DNA from: Acidobacteriaceae bacterium
GTDB taxonomy: Bacteria > Acidobacteriota > Terriglobia > Terriglobales > Acidobacteriaceae
Reading direction: 5' to 3'
NCBI GenBank assembly: GCA_025462785.1
Contig: JAOAPG010000142.1
Coordinates: 1-6,888, forward strand
DNA length: 6,888 nt
Numbering within the stretch: position 1 is the stretch's first letter; each line of letters begins with the position of its first letter. The notes under the pieces were generated by a model. It did not search any database. It worked only from the letters and a program-made list of their open reading frames with translations, and was not told the origin of the DNA. Positions 5,579 through 6,888 of the stretch are shown here, piece by piece. Both the position numbers and the translations under genes were made by a program.

Positions 5579-6739
5579 GTGGCACGGTCTATGTCTCGAG
5601 TACCCTCATCGCGGCTTGCTTACATCGACTGGCTGCGCGGTCTCGCGTGCCTCTTGATGTTCCAGACACATTGTTATGACGCATGGCTTTCTGATAGCGC
5701 GAAGAAATCTACTTTCTTCATGTGGTCACAATTAGGCGGAACGTTACCGGCGCCTTTATTTCTTTTCTTAGCTGGAATTTCAGTCGCTCTGGTCGTTGAC
5801 AAATTGGGAGAGAAAGGCAAGAGTCGCTCTCAAGTCGCGAAGGCAATAGTATCTCGAGGTGCGGAGATTTTCGCGCTAGGAATTTTGTTTCGGCTACAGG
5901 AATATCTAATTGCCTGGGGGTGGGCGCCGTGGACTGATTTATTACGAGTCGACGTATTAAATACAATTGGTCTCTCGATGATGTTGTTGGGACTGACCAC
6001 TTGGATCGCGACGTCTTTCGCTAAAAAAATAATTCGCCGTATCTGCATCGGCATCGCAGCCACCACGATTGCTCTATCAATTTCACTGCTGACTCCGATG
6101 CTTTGGACTAGGTGGGCTCCCCACTGGCTGCCGTGGCCAGTCGAGTCATATGTGAATGGTGTCCACAATCTCGGGCAGCCCCAAGCTTGGCTCTTTCCGA
6201 TTTTCCCTTGGGCTGGTTTTGCATTTGCAGGACTTGCGGTTGGATCTTTTTTGCAAACCGATTTTGCAAAGAAGCTTGGCGCCGGCATCTTCGCCGTCGG
6301 TGCATTTGCGGGACTCTTGCTTTTCGGAGTTGGACACTGGCTGGATGTGAGCTCAGCGCATTTGTATCCCATCTACGATTACTGGCACACCAGCCCAGCT
6401 TTCTTTCTGGCTCGTGTCGGCATCCTTTTGGTAATTCTTGCGTCTGGTTATGGATGGTTCCGCTGGGGTGCAGGGCAATGGGGATTCAGTCCACTAGTTC
6501 AGCTGGGGCAGACTTCCCTGCTGGTTTACTGGGTACATCTTGAATTCGTATACGGGCGCCTCTCGATCCTACCTAGAAAGTTGATGGACATTCGAGCGGC
6601 CTCGCTGGGACTGCTCACGATCTTTTTAGCAATGCTGGTGCTTTCAATCGTGCGGACTGGGCTGAAAGGGCGAAGAGAGAAGGGTTTGGGAACGGAACAG
6701 CACACCGCGGTTCTCAAGGCTCCGACAGTTGCCGGATAG
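5579..6739 (+). CDS. Multi-pass membrane acyltransferase, DUF1624/HGSNAT type
   Basis: This 386-residue inner-membrane protein has about ten hydrophobic segments (approximately 16-31, 56-74, 92-112, 124-146, 152-172, 203-223, 232-254, 273-294, 303-325, 341-361). It opens with RLAYIDWLRGLACLLMFQTHCYDAW; IDWLRG followed by a membrane His (H31) is the signature of the DUF1624/heparan-alpha-glucosaminide N-acetyltransferase catalytic family. Other family-like spots are RVDVLNTIG (123-131), FPIFPWAGFAFAG (206-218) and SPLVQLGQTSLLVYWVH (304-320). Such proteins are thought to carry acetyl groups across the membrane to sugars; the real acceptor in bacteria is unknown. The start is uncertain: GTG at 5579 is just after an in-frame TAA, and ATG at 5591 is equally possible; neither has a clear Shine-Dalgarno sequence. 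The 3' end overlaps the opposing gene. Confidence 0.83.
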   Translation: MARSMSRVPSSRLAYIDWLRGLACLLMFQTHCYDAWLSDSAKKSTFFMWSQLGGTLPAPLFLFLAGISVALVVDKLGEKGKSRSQVAKAIVSRGAEIFALGILFRLQEYLIAWGWAPWTDLLRVDVLNTIGLSMMLLGLTTWIATSFAKKIIRRICIGIAATTIALSISLLTPMLWTRWAPHWLPWPVESYVNGVHNLGQPQAWLFPIFPWAGFAFAGLAVGSFLQTDFAKKLGAGIFAVGAFAGLLLFGVGHWLDVSSAHLYPIYDYWHTSPAFFLARVGILLVILASGYGWFRWGAGQWGFSPLVQLGQTSLLVYWVHLEFVYGRLSILPRKLMDIRAASLGLLTIFLAMLVLSIVRTGLKGRREKGLGTEQHTAVLKAPTVAG

Positions 6740-6887
6740 CTCTCTCTGCAAGTTCCAATGCCTCTCCCCATTGCTGTCTTGCCTCGTCTTCGCTATTCCC
6801 ATATCCGAATAAATAAAAGGTGATGTAGAAGCCTTCCTGGACTTCCTTCTGAAGATGATATAAGCAGCGCCGCACCAAGAACTCGGC
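6714..6887 (-). CDS. Unrecognised protein, C-terminal 57 residues (5' end outside window)
   Basis: A minus-strand frame enters at the right edge and stops at TGA (6714-6716). The 57 visible residues begin AEFLVRRCLYHLQKEVQEGF, continue with YITFYLFGYGNSEDEARQQW and end GEALELAERAIRQLSEP. Two amphipathic helices around a Tyr/Phe-rich centre are likely, and the composition and codon use look genuinely coding. No family is recognised. It overlaps the end of the acyltransferase gene by 26 bp, tail to tail, so each 3' end codes on both strands. An overlapping minus-strand frame at 6526-6771 lies mostly inside the acyltransferase gene and is judged a shadow. Confidence 0.62.
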   Translation of the reverse strand, partial: AEFLVRRCLYHLQKEVQEGFYITFYLFGYGNSEDEARQQWGEALELAERAIRQLSEP

Positions 6888-6888
6888 A

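Noticed and set aside
5830..6372. Minus-strand frame of 180 residues opposite the acyltransferase gene
   Set aside because: The plus strand encodes a coherent multi-pass membrane protein with the IDWLRG signature; the antisense frame is rich in Ser/Pro/Lys without a domain pattern.

Overview
The window looks like a chromosomal stretch from a free-living bacterium with moderate GC content, most plausibly an acidobacterium (Terriglobia or Koribacter-like). This placement is from memory of protein types: a secreted zinc-dependent phospholipase C-like protein, a tiny lmo0937-type membrane protein beside a DUF4398/OmpA protein, and a DUF1624-type acyltransferase. No rRNA, tRNA, CRISPR array, transposase or phage gene was seen.

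Left part (1-2200, plus strand). The 3' portion of a secreted zinc-dependent phospholipase C-like gene is cut by the left edge. It is followed by a ferredoxin/flavodoxin-NADP reductase gene with its own promoter. That promoter carries an exact TGTGA-N6-TCACA site, the CRP/FNR-type operator, placed about 41 bp upstream of the start expected from a TAGATT -10 box. This is the clearest regulatory signal in the window.

Middle (2262-3197, minus strand). A TetR-family regulator with a KstR2-like C-terminal region is followed 6 nt later by a small cupin gene whose ribosome site overlaps the regulator's stop codon. The pair converges on the reductase. Upstream of the regulator lie two tandem hairpins (3231-3283), then about 250 bp of AT-richer noncoding DNA with short repeats.

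Right-centre (3535-5512, plus strand). A 49-residue lmo0937-type membrane protein with a GTG start lies 77 bp before a large envelope protein. The latter has a signal peptide, an unrecognised N-terminal domain, a DUF4398 region, a long Ala/Gln/Glu coiled coil, an OmpA peptidoglycan-binding domain and a Gln/Pro-rich tail. A strong intrinsic terminator follows.

Right end (5531-6888). A multi-pass membrane acyltransferase (DUF1624/HGSNAT type) has its own predicted promoter. Its 3' end overlaps by 26 bp the 3' end of an opposing unrecognised gene that runs off the right edge.

The genes do not form one pathway. The common theme is envelope and secreted functions (phospholipase-like protein, OmpA anchor, small membrane protein, acyltransferase) mixed with redox metabolism and a local regulator. 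I see no convincing new multi-gene system. The items most worth a second look are the CRP/FNR-type site, the N-terminal domain of the OmpA-type protein, the structured patch upstream of the TetR gene, and the regulator-cupin pair.
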